From a bacterium (GTDB taxonomy: Bacteria > Bdellovibrionota_C > UBA2361 > SZUA-149 > JAEUWB01): a stretch of 64,000 nucleotides of DNA. The notes below the pieces were generated by a model that was given only the letters and a program-made list of their open reading frames with translations, was not told the DNA's origin and ran no database searches. This document shows, one piece after another, positions 17,827-26,980 of this stretch (position 1 is its first letter; each line of letters opens with the position of its first letter). Position numbers and translations under genes: made by a program. The DNA is taken from positions 124,001-188,000 of the forward strand of contig JAEUWB010000003.1 in the NCBI GenBank assembly GCA_016786595.1, given 5' to 3'.

Positions 17827-17907
17827 TTAGAGCGTTTCACGTTAAAGTTTAGCTATAAGTGACTCGCCTGCGGCGAGCAGAGATAATTTTATTATGAAAC
17901 GCTCTAA
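17827..17907. repeat. 13-bp inverted repeat with an inner hairpin
   Basis: TTAGAGCGTTTCA at 17827-17839 is perfectly complementary to TGAAACGCTCTAA at 17895-17907. Between them CTCGCC/GGCGAG (17863-17868, 17872-17877) forms another stem. It lies after the hydrolase stop with no strong T-run, so it may be a terminator or a short mobile-type repeat. A related AGGGCGTTTCAC (reverse strand, 19226-19215) lies beyond the ATPase gene. Confidence 0.75.
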
Positions 17908-17924
17908 TTAGAGCTCCCTTATTC

Positions 17925-17980
17925 GAGTGGTAAAGTAAGCTTAACCACTCAATACTTTTCTGGTAAACTCTACTTTACCA
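17925..17980. promoter_or_regulatory. Palindromes abutting the ATPase start codon (operator-like)
   Basis: TGGTAAAGTA (17928-17937) is repeated inverted as TACTTTACCA (17971-17980), which touches the ATG at 17981. A closer pair TGGTAAA-N6-TTTACCA spans 17961-17980, and GAGTGG/CCACTC (17925-17930, 17945-17950) nests around the first copy. Such symmetric half-sites next to a start codon look like a repressor operator. Confidence 0.45.
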
Positions 17981-19186
17981 ATGCTTGAAGAGCTTAAAAA
18001 CATTGAAAATATCCTGGTCACTCAGCTACAAACAAGCTTTCAGCGCTATTTACTCAACGAAATTAATTTACGCAATAAATTGATCGTTATCTCCGAAGCC
18101 AGAGGTGCGGGGAAAACAACTTTACTTTTACAAATCCTTAAACAAAGCAATTTACCTGCTAAGCAAAAATTATATTTTAGTGCGGACAATATACTAGTTG
18201 CTTCACTAGGACTTTTTCGTGTTGCTAGGGAGTTTCATGCCTGAGGCGGAAAACTGCTACTAATTGATGAAGTCCATCGCCATAAGAATTGGGGCCAGGA
18301 AATAAAAAATATTTACGACAGCTTCCCTGCATTAAAATTAATTATCGCAGGTAGTTCTTCGCTTGAGTTGCAAGCTAAGTCTACAGACTTATCACGTCGC
18401 GCCATCCGTTATCCTTTATGGGGCCTATCTTTTCGAGAATACCTAAATTTAACACTAGGCCTGTCGATCGAGCCGATTGAACTGAATCAGATCTTTACTA
18501 ATCATATCGAACTTGCCTCGGACTTAAAATTACCAGCCGATCTACTCCGGCATTTTCGCGATTATTTACGTTTTGGCGTCTATCCGTATTTTAATGAAGG
18601 CATTAAGGAATATCCGCTGTGCGTGCAAGAAACGATCGAGAAAGTTATTGCCGAAGACATCCCAATGATTTTTGGCATGAAGGCCGATCGTGTACAAATG
18701 CTCAGGCGTTTATTGCAAATCGTTTCTTCAGCTCCACCGTTTACTTTAGAGGTAAATAATTTGAGTCAGGAGCTAAGAGTTTCTAAAGAGTATTTAATGC
18801 TTTATTTAAGATACCTAGAAAAGAGCGAGTTAATTACTATCCTTGGACAACGCGCTAAGGGCAAAAAAGTTGGTAGGAAATCTCCCAAATTATATTTAAA
18901 TAACCCCAATTTATTTTTTGCAATCAATACGGCGCAGAGACTTGAAATTCATCTCGCTTCTGTGCGAGAGAGTTTTTTTCTGCATCAAGTGCGAGTGAAA
19001 ACTGGTGTTTTTATCGACTCTGAATATGATTTTGTTTTGGAGCATGGTTGCCGTGTGGAGATCGGGGGTAGAAATAAAAAATTAAAGACCACGCAGCAAG
19101 TAACCGAAGTCTATTCCGCCTTAGATGATATTCAAATTGGCTTTGCCAATAATATTCCGCTTTATCTATTTGGGATGCTCTATTGA
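17981..19186 (+). pseudogene. AAA ATPase with DUF4143 domain, broken by one in-frame TGA
   Basis: One reading frame of 401 codons is interrupted once, by TGA at 18242-18244. Upstream: an N-terminal helix and the Walker A loop in RGAGKTTLLLQ (residues about 40-50). Directly after the stop: GGKLLLIDEVHRHKNWGQEI (Walker B), then AGSSSLEL (sensor 1) and, from about residue 130, the DUF4143 part with a winged-helix region (LSQELRVSKEYLMLYLRYLE) and a nuclease-like C-terminus. Only one codon is affected, and both halves keep normal family sequence and full combined length. A recent nonsense mutation, a sequencing error or recoding are all possible; there is no SECIS evidence that I can see. An internal ATG at 18368 would give only the C-terminal 272 residues. 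Confidence 0.8.
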
Positions 19187-19224
19187 GATAAATAATTAAT
19201 TCAACGGGTATACGGTGAAACGCC

Positions 19225-20325
19225 CTAGTGTTCCATTCCGAGAAAAACAAAACTACCAACTCCAAGGAAAATAATATTTGCTGTCCAGCTGGCTAAAAGC
19301 GGTGGGATTAATTCGGCACTACCCAGCGAAGTGGCAAATGCATGGACGACATAGTAGCTAAAGCCTAAGGCCACTGCCGCAACGAATCCTACTGTTAAAG
19401 TGCCCGACCGCGCAGATTTCAGTGCAAAAGGAAAAGAAAAAAGCACGGCTAGGCAAGTAATAAATGGAAAAGAATATTTGTTATAGTACTGCACTAAAAA
19501 ACGCTTTACTGAAACGCCTTCTGCCTTCAACTTGTCTATATAAGTTTTAAGTTCAGAACGACTCATCGTCTCTGGTTCACGATTACGTTGATAAAAATCC
19601 TCAGGTGTTTGATCGATTACTAACGGCAAATTGCGATACTTTGAAATGTGCATTGGTTGGCCAGGTGAATAACCAACTTCGACAACTTTGCTCATTGACC
19701 AACCTAGTTCCTCGCCGAGCCAATCCGCACTGCGCGCTTCGGTAAAACGCTTTAAGGAAAATTCGTTGCTATCGACATCAATCGAGCTGATTTGATTTAG
19801 TGTGGACTGTCTAGAATTATAGTAGCCAACTTGATAAAAGCGCTCTCCTGAGCGAAACCAGAAATTTGAACGATCGTAGCGCCCTTTCTCAAATTTCCGC
19901 TTAATATCGAGATGATAAATTTCATCGACTTTATCAGATGCCCAGGGAACAATTGTTTCATCACTTAGTAAAAGTATACCCGCAAGCATCATGCCACTTG
20001 TCAGTAGTGGCATGGCGAGTGAAAATAGACTCATGCCACACGCGCGCATTGCCGTAATTTCTGAACGCTGAGATAAGCGTCCGATGCTTAAAACTGTGGC
20101 AACCAGTATTGCCACAGGCAGCATTAAGTGCAGAATCACGGGGATATTAAAAATTATATAGGAAAGAACATCTCGAATTTGTGCACCTTCGCGGATGAAA
20201 TCATCAATCCGTTCGAAAAGATCGACAATCACAAACAGTGCCGTGGTAATTGCAAGCGTTAAAGCCAGTGAGCTTAGAAATTGCTCTAGTAGGTAACGAT
20301 AAAGTAATGGTATTCGCTGGTACAT
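19225..20325 (-). CDS. lptG: LPS export permease LptG (YjgP/YjgQ family)
   Basis: A 366-residue inner-membrane protein. The first segment (LEQFLSSLALTLAITTALFV, ending with DLFERIDDF) and the block SIGRLSQRSEITAMRACGMS are family signatures. A large periplasmic beta-jellyroll region (about residues 125-265) sits between three N-terminal and three C-terminal membrane segments. With LptF and LptB it extracts lipopolysaccharide from the inner membrane. It starts 2 bases after lptF. Assignment of F versus G follows gene order and the DLFERID motif; they are paralogues. Confidence 0.88.
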   Translation of the reverse strand: MYQRIPLLYRYLLEQFLSSLALTLAITTALFVIVDLFERIDDFIREGAQIRDVLSYIIFNIPVILHLMLPVAILVATVLSIGRLSQRSEITAMRACGMSLFSLAMPLLTSGMMLAGILLLSDETIVPWASDKVDEIYHLDIKRKFEKGRYDRSNFWFRSGERFYQVGYYNSRQSTLNQISSIDVDSNEFSLKRFTEARSADWLGEELGWSMSKVVEVGYSPGQPMHISKYRNLPLVIDQTPEDFYQRNREPETMSRSELKTYIDKLKAEGVSVKRFLVQYYNKYSFPFITCLAVLFSFPFALKSARSGTLTVGFVAAVALGFSYYVVHAFATSLGSAELIPPLLASWTANIIFLGVGSFVFLGMEH

Positions 20326-20327
20326 AC

Positions 20328-21554
20328 TTACTCTAGGGCATTTTTATCTGTAAAAGCTCTGCGTTGTGTGAAAAAGCGCATGAAATTTTTAAGGCTTGAG
20401 GCAAAACGATCGCTGATCGTCATCCAATCCTCAGATTCCGCAAGGCGAAAAATATAAATACTTAGTGCTATGAAAATTATGTTCGGTGCCCATACGAAAA
20501 GCCCAATCGGCTGATAGCCTTCTTTGCCTAGGGCACTAACGATTGCCAGTAAGATATAGTAACTAACAATCAAGACAATGCCGACAATCACGCTCACTGT
20601 TAGACCCCAAGAATTTCCGCCGCGACTGGGCTGAACTCCTAATGCCAATCCAGCAAGTGCAACGCAAAGACAAGCAAAAGGAATGGCGTAGCGGTAGTGT
20701 CGCTCGACAAGTAAGCTCCACAGTCGCTTGCGTTCGTCTTTAGAGAGTTGTTTGCGATTGGTATGCAGGTTAGCAATCGTAGCATCAAGTTCGCGACGGG
20801 AAAGCTCACTTGATTTTTTGCCTTTTTGCGCTGGACCACCTTCGACTAAAGTGTCGTAATCAACATTGATGTTATTGATATCGAATTGGGTGACATTAAA
20901 TGTCGTGCCGTGACCTTCAAGCATGTTTCCATCAAAAAGCCTTAGTGTCAGTAGGCGTGAACCCTCGTCAGATAGAATTTGTGCTTGCTTTGCAATAAAC
21001 GTTTTTTCTTGTCCTTCGCGTTGGTCGGCAATTAAAACTTTTTCTAACTCGGAACCATCTTCGTTGCCTTTCTCGGCATAGATTGTAAGCCGGCCCAGTG
21101 AAGTAAATGCACCAGGTATAATTGAAGCCGATGTTACCTCCCGGGCAATTTGAAAAAGCCCAAGACCAAGGCGATAATTTGCTTCAGGACGAAGAACTTG
21201 GGTCACGATTAATGTGCATAACACTAGCCCTGCTGAAAAAATTACGACTGGAAAAGCTAGTGCGCGCAAGCTTAATCCCGCACTTCTGAGTACAATCAGC
21301 TCGCTTTCTGCGCTTAAGCGACTAAAGCCGACGATCACGCCAATTAGTAGCGACATTGGTAAACTGACTTCTAGGAAGCGTGGAATGATGTATGAGAATA
21401 AAGTTAAGATTTCAATTAAAGAGACATTTTTATTAACAACTAAGTCTAGGAGTTTTAGAACACGCGTTAAGAAAAGAATCCCTGTAAAGACAAAGAGTGC
21501 GACCGTAAACGGCACTGCAACTTCCCTTAAGATATAGCGATGGATTATTTTCAA
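20328..21554 (-). CDS. lptF: LPS export permease LptF (YjgP/YjgQ family)
   Basis: A 408-residue membrane protein: N-terminal YILREVAVPFTVALFVFTGI, then VSLPMSLLIGVIVGFSRLSA ending in ESELIVLRSAGLS, the conserved cytoplasmic coupling helix for the LptB ATPase. A periplasmic domain and three C-terminal membrane segments follow (final TM near residues 355-375). The partner lptG follows with a 2-base gap. rpsU is upstream on the same strand, separated by 148 bases. Confidence 0.88.
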   Translation of the reverse strand: MKIIHRYILREVAVPFTVALFVFTGILFLTRVLKLLDLVVNKNVSLIEILTLFSYIIPRFLEVSLPMSLLIGVIVGFSRLSAESELIVLRSAGLSLRALAFPVVIFSAGLVLCTLIVTQVLRPEANYRLGLGLFQIAREVTSASIIPGAFTSLGRLTIYAEKGNEDGSELEKVLIADQREGQEKTFIAKQAQILSDEGSRLLTLRLFDGNMLEGHGTTFNVTQFDINNINVDYDTLVEGGPAQKGKKSSELSRRELDATIANLHTNRKQLSKDERKRLWSLLVERHYRYAIPFACLCVALAGLALGVQPSRGGNSWGLTVSVIVGIVLIVSYYILLAIVSALGKEGYQPIGLFVWAPNIIFIALSIYIFRLAESEDWMTISDRFASSLKNFMRFFTQRRAFTDKNALE

Positions 21555-21702
21555 TGGGCTTTTAGGGTTTCTCTACAAAAGTAGTTCTTAACTAAAAAAC
21601 CTCAGCGACCACCATTGTCAGCGTTGGGGTGGATCAAGTGCTCTTAAAATTTTACTGCTTGTCAAAATTCCGCGTAGATCAGCAGTGAAACTTAAAGAAA
21701 CT

Positions 21703-21906
21703 CTACACTTGTGTAAAACGCTTAGAACGATCTGCGTCTTTGCGTTTCTTCTTTTGAGCTTCTTTAGATTTGCGCTTGCGCTTCTCAGAAGGCTTTTCGT
21801 AGAAACGTCGGGCCTTGAGCTCCTTAAACAAGCCTTCGCGAATGAGTTTACGCTTTAAGACTCGCATTGCTTTCTCAAGATTTTGGTCAACAATTATTTC
21901 AATCAT
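21703..21906 (-). CDS. rpsU: 30S ribosomal protein bS21
   Basis: A 67-residue, strongly basic protein. The N-terminus [20 protein letters not shown], the block [20 protein letters not shown] and the Lys/Arg-rich tail are diagnostic of bS21, which sits near the anti-Shine-Dalgarno region of the small subunit. Length is normal. It is divergent from the gene at 22147 across a 240-base AT-rich spacer that should hold both promoters; I cannot pick individual boxes with confidence. Confidence 0.95.
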   Translation of the reverse strand: MIEIIVDQNLEKAMRVLKRKLIREGLFKELKARRFYEKPSEKRKRKSKEAQKKKRKDADRSKRFTQV

Positions 21907-22146
21907 TCCGACTATCTAGTCCCTCTAAATAAGATTAATAATTATAAAAATGCTTGCGACCTTCTTCACGGCGCAAAAAGTCGCATCAGACTAGTGTAAA
22001 TCTGCTTCGATTGCAAGTTTCGAGAGGCATCAATTTTATCGCAAATTTACACATTTTAAAGATATTTGCCGCCTAATATTGAGTAATTTTATCAATAAGA
22101 GTATAAGTCCCTCTCTGTAAAACTTAGGCAATAGAGAGTAAATATT

Positions 22147-22455
22147 ATGGATAAATCTGAATCAGTTCGACAACTCGGTGAAGCAATCGATTTACTAGGC
22201 ATGGTTGAATATTTGCTGGACCGTGCGCCTCGCGAAAATCTTTCTACGAGTGGTGGATTGCCTTGGGGTGGCATCAAATTGACTTTAAGACAAAGCAAGC
22301 AAGCTGTCATGGAAGCTCGCGAAAAACTTTCTCGTGATTCCCGCTATGAAAGTATCATTGCTCCGTCGCTTTCGGACCGTGTTCAGCAAATTCCTACTGG
22401 ACGTGCGCGCGAAATCGTGGCTGATAATGTTAAGAATAGTGCTGTTAACGATTAA
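22147..22455 (+). CDS. Conserved-looking small hypothetical protein
   Basis: A 102-residue soluble protein, not recognised. It has a GAGAG ribosome site before the ATG. The first 35 residues and residues 50-75 look helical and charged, separated by a glycine-rich turn (TSGGLPWGGI). No signal peptide, cysteines or catalytic motif. It ends 25 bases before the TPR lipoprotein gene on the same strand, so the two are probably co-transcribed. Confidence 0.6.
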   Translation: MDKSESVRQLGEAIDLLGMVEYLLDRAPRENLSTSGGLPWGGIKLTLRQSKQAVMEAREKLSRDSRYESIIAPSLSDRVQQIPTGRAREIVADNVKNSAVND

Positions 22456-22480
22456 TCCATAGCAACTGTTCTTAGAAAAG

Positions 22481-24253
22481 ATGCGCCACTTTACAATTTT
22501 GCTCTTAGCCTTGAGCACACTATCCGGGTGTGTGACTAAACGTCAGACCGCTCCTCTTGACTACGGAACAACTGCGGAGAAATTAAAAGGTGCCTTATTG
22601 CGAGAGGAAACTACTCGCCCCGGTGTAGCGTTGAGTGGTGTGCGTAAAGATGCGAATGCACTTTTTACCTTTCTTCAAGCTGAATTACTTTTACGTGAAG
22701 ATAATTATGAAGCTGCAGAGCAAGCCTATGAGGAGGCTTTGCGGCTGAGTCCCGAAGAAGCTCCCGTAATTCGCAAACGGCTAGTGCAACTTTACTTGCG
22801 TTCGGGCAAGGTCGAGTCTGCAAAACAGGAACTAGAACAAATCCTGACAAGCGATCGCACGGATAATGAATTATTACGACTCTATGCAGGGTTGCTTGCA
22901 GCAGAAAAGAATTTTGCTGCTGCGACAAAGCTCTATGAAGAGTTGATGAACCGCACACCTGATAATCAGGATAACTATATTTTTCTGGCAAGTTTACAAG
23001 CCGATCACGGTGAAGTGTCTGCAGCAATTGCAACTTTGCAAAAATTAGTTAAGCGCATTCCTGACTCGGTATTGGGCTATTATTATTTAGCGCGGATTTA
23101 CCAGAGTACGGGGAACTATAAGGATTCTGATCGCTATTATTTAGAAGCTCTAAAAATTAATCCTGGTTCTGAATCAATTCAACTGGATCGCGCACGTGAA
23201 TTAGTAATGCAAGGTAAAACCGAGCAAGCAATTAGTATTTGCCGCGAACTGATTAAAACTAATCCGCATAATACCTCTGCACGCGAATTTTTAACCCAGC
23301 TTTTCTGGCAAGGGAAAAAATATAATGAAGCTTTGGGTGAGTTAAAAGCCTTGCAAGATGCCGGGGCAAATCCCAATGAAGTGCGACTCAGAATTGCGCT
23401 AATTAACCTCGAGAAGCAGGAATATGAAGCAGCGATTACGGAACTATCTTTAGTTTTAGCTGAAGAACCCGAGCAATCCAGAGCCAGATATTTCCTCGCT
23501 TCAGCTTTGGTGGCAACTAATCGCGCTAGCGACGCTTTGCAAGAACTAGATAAAATTAAAAGCGACCAGGCAATGTACCTTGAGTCGCGCATGCTTGGGT
23601 CGTATATCTCTGCAAAAAATAAAGATTATCCACGTGCAATTAATTTTATTAATGCTGCGCGGCAAAAATATCCCGAAAATAAAGATCTCTTAGGCTACTT
23701 AGTGACCTTGCAGCAACAATCAGGCGATCGTCAGGGCGCTTTAGAAACGGCAAATAAACTAATCGAAGTCGATCCAACGAATGAGTTAAACTTATTTAAC
23801 CTCGGCTATCTCTACGATCAGCAAGGCGATCGCGTGAAGGCTTTGGCAACTATGCAGCGTGTAATTGCGATCAATCCGAAGCATGCCGCAGCGCTGAATT
23901 TTATTGGTTACGCTCTAGCTGAAGAAGGTAAGGACTTAGTTGAAGCTGAAAAGCTTGTCAGGCGTGCGCTCGAAATTGAACCGAAGAATGGATATTATTT
24001 AGATAGTCTAGCTTGGGTTTATTACCATCAAGCCAAATATAAAAAAGCAAAGGAGACGCAGTTAAAAGCTTTAGAACTTGTACCTGATGATGCAGTGCTG
24101 CTTGAGCATCTCGCAGAGATTGAGCTTAAGCTTGGCAATTCCTCTACGGCACAGGAGCTTTTCAAGCGCGCTTTGCAAGCAGCTCCGCAGTCCGAAGATC
24201 GCAGCAGCATTGAGCGTATTGAAAAACGCCTAGAGTCTCTAGACTTACGCTAG
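22481..24253 (+). CDS. TPR-repeat outer-membrane lipoprotein
   Basis: A 590-residue protein with a lipoprotein signal (MRHFTILLLALSTLSGC, lipid attachment at C17; +2 Val favours the outer membrane). The rest consists of about 14-15 tetratricopeptide repeats with the usual A/G/Y spacing, for example AAEQAYEEALRLSPEEAPV and LYEELMNRTPDN. Such proteins act as scaffolds in envelope assembly, secretion or pilus machines (PilW/BamD-like roles). It is followed, after 177 bases, by a pilin-like gene, which hints at but does not prove a pilus role. Confidence 0.88.
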   Translation: MRHFTILLLALSTLSGCVTKRQTAPLDYGTTAEKLKGALLREETTRPGVALSGVRKDANALFTFLQAELLLREDNYEAAEQAYEEALRLSPEEAPVIRKRLVQLYLRSGKVESAKQELEQILTSDRTDNELLRLYAGLLAAEKNFAAATKLYEELMNRTPDNQDNYIFLASLQADHGEVSAAIATLQKLVKRIPDSVLGYYYLARIYQSTGNYKDSDRYYLEALKINPGSESIQLDRARELVMQGKTEQAISICRELIKTNPHNTSAREFLTQLFWQGKKYNEALGELKALQDAGANPNEVRLRIALINLEKQEYEAAITELSLVLAEEPEQSRARYFLASALVATNRASDALQELDKIKSDQAMYLESRMLGSYISAKNKDYPRAINFINAARQKYPENKDLLGYLVTLQQQSGDRQGALETANKLIEVDPTNELNLFNLGYLYDQQGDRVKALATMQRVIAINPKHAAALNFIGYALAEEGKDLVEAEKLVRRALEIEPKNGYYLDSLAWVYYHQAKYKKAKETQLKALELVPDDAVLLEHLAEIELKLGNSSTAQELFKRALQAAPQSEDRSSIERIEKRLESLDLR

Positions 24254-24430
24254 TGAGCCGCGGTTAAGTCCGCCCTCAGCTCAACCTCAAATTTAATCAT
24301 AGTTTCCCTAGGGTTGATCCTCTGTATAACTTGTAAAATTATCTACGAGATTCTCGCAAATACCTTATTATGCTTATGTTGCTGCGTTAACCAGTCGATA
24401 TTTACAGTAAGCGTTGATATCTAAACTTTT

Positions 24431-24994
24431 ATGAGTTCACAGACTTTATTGAGATTACATTCTGAGCGAGGATTCACATTGATTGAATTACTTGCCTGCA
24501 TTACATGTATCGGGATTTTATCTGCGGTTGCAATGACAGAAATCGCGCAGTATCGAGTGAAAGTTTATGACAGAATTGCTTTTAACGAAGTGCGATCGTT
24601 AATGCTTGCCAATGAAGCTATCTATGCAGGGACTCAAGCGTACAATACAGTTACCTGCGGCGGGGCTGAATGCGAAACTACGCTATCTGGGTATAAGAAA
24701 ACTAAATCTCTCGCGATCGGTTCAGGTGGAACTGATACAGCGCCAACAACTTACGCTGGAAAGGGCTATGTTTCTTATGCCTGCCATCCAAAAGGTAAAA
24801 AAGTTTACATTTTCGTTACCCTCGATTCACCTCCTGGGCTTGCTCCGATTGTCTGTGCAGGTTTACCGAACAATAAGATCACAGCTAAGACTGCAACGGC
24901 TGTTGGAGGTTGTCCTTCTGTAGCTAGCGATGATGCTCAAGCGCTCTTTATTAAGGCATACTTTAATGCAGCGTGCTTTGGTCTTGCGCTCTAG
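24431..24994 (+). CDS. Type IV pilin-like (prepilin) protein
   Basis: A 187-residue protein with a class III signal: short basic leader, then G14 before FTLIELLACITCIGILSAVA with the key Glu at mature position 5, then the long hydrophobic N-terminal helix. Processing by a PilD-type peptidase after G14 is expected. The globular part holds several cysteines (TCGGAECETT, SYACHPKG, IVCAG, GGCPS) that could form disulfides, including the C-terminal pair typical of pilin D-regions. No pilus assembly genes are adjacent, so major versus minor pilin cannot be decided. Confidence 0.88.
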   Translation: MSSQTLLRLHSERGFTLIELLACITCIGILSAVAMTEIAQYRVKVYDRIAFNEVRSLMLANEAIYAGTQAYNTVTCGGAECETTLSGYKKTKSLAIGSGGTDTAPTTYAGKGYVSYACHPKGKKVYIFVTLDSPPGLAPIVCAGLPNNKITAKTATAVGGCPSVASDDAQALFIKAYFNAACFGLAL

Positions 24995-25045
24995 CTAGCC
25001 TTTCTTAAGGCAAGTTCCGCACTCTGCTTGCTTAGTTATTCACCA

Positions 25046-25198
25046 GTCATTGCGAACAAAGTCCGTTCGACTGCGCTCAGGACAAGTTCCGCAATCTGTT
25101 CACTTAATTATTAAATATCGGTTAACAGATTGCCGCAGTCGACCAAATGGCTTTGGTCTCCTTCGCAATGACTTAGGTCGCACACAGATTGCGATCTG
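25046..25198. repeat. Nested palindromic intergenic repeat
   Basis: Three pairs of complementary arms are nested: GTCATTGCGA (25046) with TCGCAATGAC (25163), TCGACTGCG (25067) with CGCAGTCGA (25134), and GCAATCTGTT (25091) with AACAGATTGC (25124). A further palindrome CAGAT-TGCG-ATCTG lies at 25185-25198. The GTCATTGCGA...GCAATCTG wording is that of dispersed palindromic repeats seen in many bacterial genomes. It fills most of the 288-base gap between the pilin gene and glnA and could also terminate both convergent genes. Confidence 0.8.
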
Positions 25199-25282
25199 CC
25201 GCAGAGCTTTCCTAGCTTATTAAGCTCCGGAGCAACCTCCCGTGCTGAAGAGATTCGCCAAGATTGGACAAATCAAACTTTC

Positions 25283-26722
25283 CTAGAAGCGTTTCCAGAT
25301 ATATTGGTTGGTGACCTCATGATGGAAAAGAATCTCTTCTGTTTTAATCATCGTGCCCAGCAATCTCGGGCAACGATCCGCTGAGGCAGCTTTCAACTCG
25401 TAGAACTTTTCATGCGAACCCTCTCCAAGCAATTCTTTCATGTATTCGCTGCCCTTAAAGTGGCGAATTGCATCATAGATATTATCTGGCAAGAAACGTG
25501 TGCGCGTGCGCCGCGAATCACTATCAAGTTGCTCAGTGATTGGCCCAGTTAATCCAGTTTTAAACAACGAGTAAATTGTCATGTAAGGATTAGCGTCAGG
25601 GGCAACGGTGCGGACCTCGACACGTGCTGACTTTTCATTTCCTAACGGAATGCGAATCATCGAAGTGCGGTCGACTGCAGAAGATTTAATTTGATTTGGG
25701 GCTTCATAATTTGGATCTAAGCGACGGTAAGCATTTACGCTTGGATTCATAATTAAGCATAGCTCGTTAGCGTTGTTGAGAATGCGGTCAACAAATTCCC
25801 AGGCAAAGGTTGAAATCCCTTCTTGGCCGTTTTTATCGTAAAACAAATTCTTGCCATCCCGTGAAAGCGACATATTCGTATGCATGCCACTACCGTTAAT
25901 GCCAGCCATTGGTTTTGGTAAGAATGAAGCAGTCATTCCCAAATCGTTAGCAATTTGTCGAGCAAGTAATTTGTAGAGTTGAATTTGATCGGCCCCAAGC
26001 AGTGCATCGCAATACGAGTAGTTTAATTCGAACTGCGAAGGCGCGACCTCAGGGTGATCCTTTTCATTTTCAAAGCCAAGTGCACGTTGCGCTTCGGCAA
26101 AGCGGTCAATAAACACCTTGAGTCCATCTTTTGGTAGCGAATGGTAATATCCTCCGCTGGAGACGAATTCGAAGCCTTGACGCGAATTAAAGGTTTGCTC
26201 AGCATTGAGGCCCTGAAAGAGAAATCCTTCGATCTCGACAGCAACGTTAGCAACTGTCTTATCTTTTTTCCAAAGTTGTTCGGTAAAATTACGCAGCATG
26301 CCACGCATATCTGATGCATAGGATGAGCCGTCGCGATCGCGAATTAGACCAAACACAAGAACTTTGCCTGGGCCAAAAACATCAGAAGGTAAAAAGCGCG
26401 TTGACCCCCAGTCAATTTCTAGTCGTAAATCTGATTCACGCACAACGCTAAATCCACGAATTGATGAACCGTCAAACGTCAAGTTGTCATGCGACTTGGT
26501 CAGAAACTTTTTATCGTAGTCAAGCATGTGGAAACGACCTTCGAGGTCAGAAAAGCAAACTGTCACGGCCTTAAGTCCCTTTTCGTCTGTCATGAACTTC
26601 AAGGTATCTTCTTTAAGCTTGTCCTCGGGGGTGCGATTTAGGACACTCTTCTTTGCTTCAAGATTTACTTCTTCTAGCTCGTCGTAAGTCATTTCTAGAA
26701 AATTCTTGATTTTATAGGTCAT
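25283..26722 (-). CDS. glnA: Glutamine synthetase, type I
   Basis: A 479-residue ATP-dependent ligase making glutamine from glutamate and ammonia. Recognisable blocks: FDGSSIRGF (latch), VEIEGFLF, PEVAPSQFELNY (ammonium/glutamate site), MAGINGSGMHTNMSL (ATP/metal), NPSVNAYRRLDPNYEAPNQI and RVEVR. The tyrosine adenylylation motif NLYDLP of the beta subtype is not seen near the C-terminus, where the sequence reads FYELKAASADRCPRLLG, so control by GlnE is unlikely. AAAGGAG lies just before the ATG. The 258-base spacer upstream is very AT-rich and holds its promoter, which I cannot place exactly. Confidence 0.95.
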   Translation of the reverse strand: MTYKIKNFLEMTYDELEEVNLEAKKSVLNRTPEDKLKEDTLKFMTDEKGLKAVTVCFSDLEGRFHMLDYDKKFLTKSHDNLTFDGSSIRGFSVVRESDLRLEIDWGSTRFLPSDVFGPGKVLVFGLIRDRDGSSYASDMRGMLRNFTEQLWKKDKTVANVAVEIEGFLFQGLNAEQTFNSRQGFEFVSSGGYYHSLPKDGLKVFIDRFAEAQRALGFENEKDHPEVAPSQFELNYSYCDALLGADQIQLYKLLARQIANDLGMTASFLPKPMAGINGSGMHTNMSLSRDGKNLFYDKNGQEGISTFAWEFVDRILNNANELCLIMNPSVNAYRRLDPNYEAPNQIKSSAVDRTSMIRIPLGNEKSARVEVRTVAPDANPYMTIYSLFKTGLTGPITEQLDSDSRRTRTRFLPDNIYDAIRHFKGSEYMKELLGEGSHEKFYELKAASADRCPRLLGTMIKTEEILFHHEVTNQYIWKRF

Positions 26723-26980
26723 ATGCTCCTTTTATCACTTCTCGTGCTTTAGTGTTAAAATCTATAAAATTATTATAACTGTACTGAGATTTATAATAAA
26801 ATTATATTTACAAATGCCTAATTTGTTGAAAATTATGCTAAGTACCTGGAATTTATAGATTTCACTCGTTGAGTGGCGGATTTCTAGAGAAAATCGCTAG
26901 GATGGAACGCTATTTTTTTAACAAAATTATAAGCTATAACCAGCGCCGAACTTTTATTGATAACTAAACCTGTATCCCTC
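26723..26980. other. Divergent promoter gap between glnA and the lipoprotein gene
   Basis: A 258-base, very AT-rich stretch with no coding frame. It must carry promoters for both directions. No clear NtrC-type (GCAC/GTGC) sites or sigma-54 GG...GC boxes are evident to me. Confidence 0.5.
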
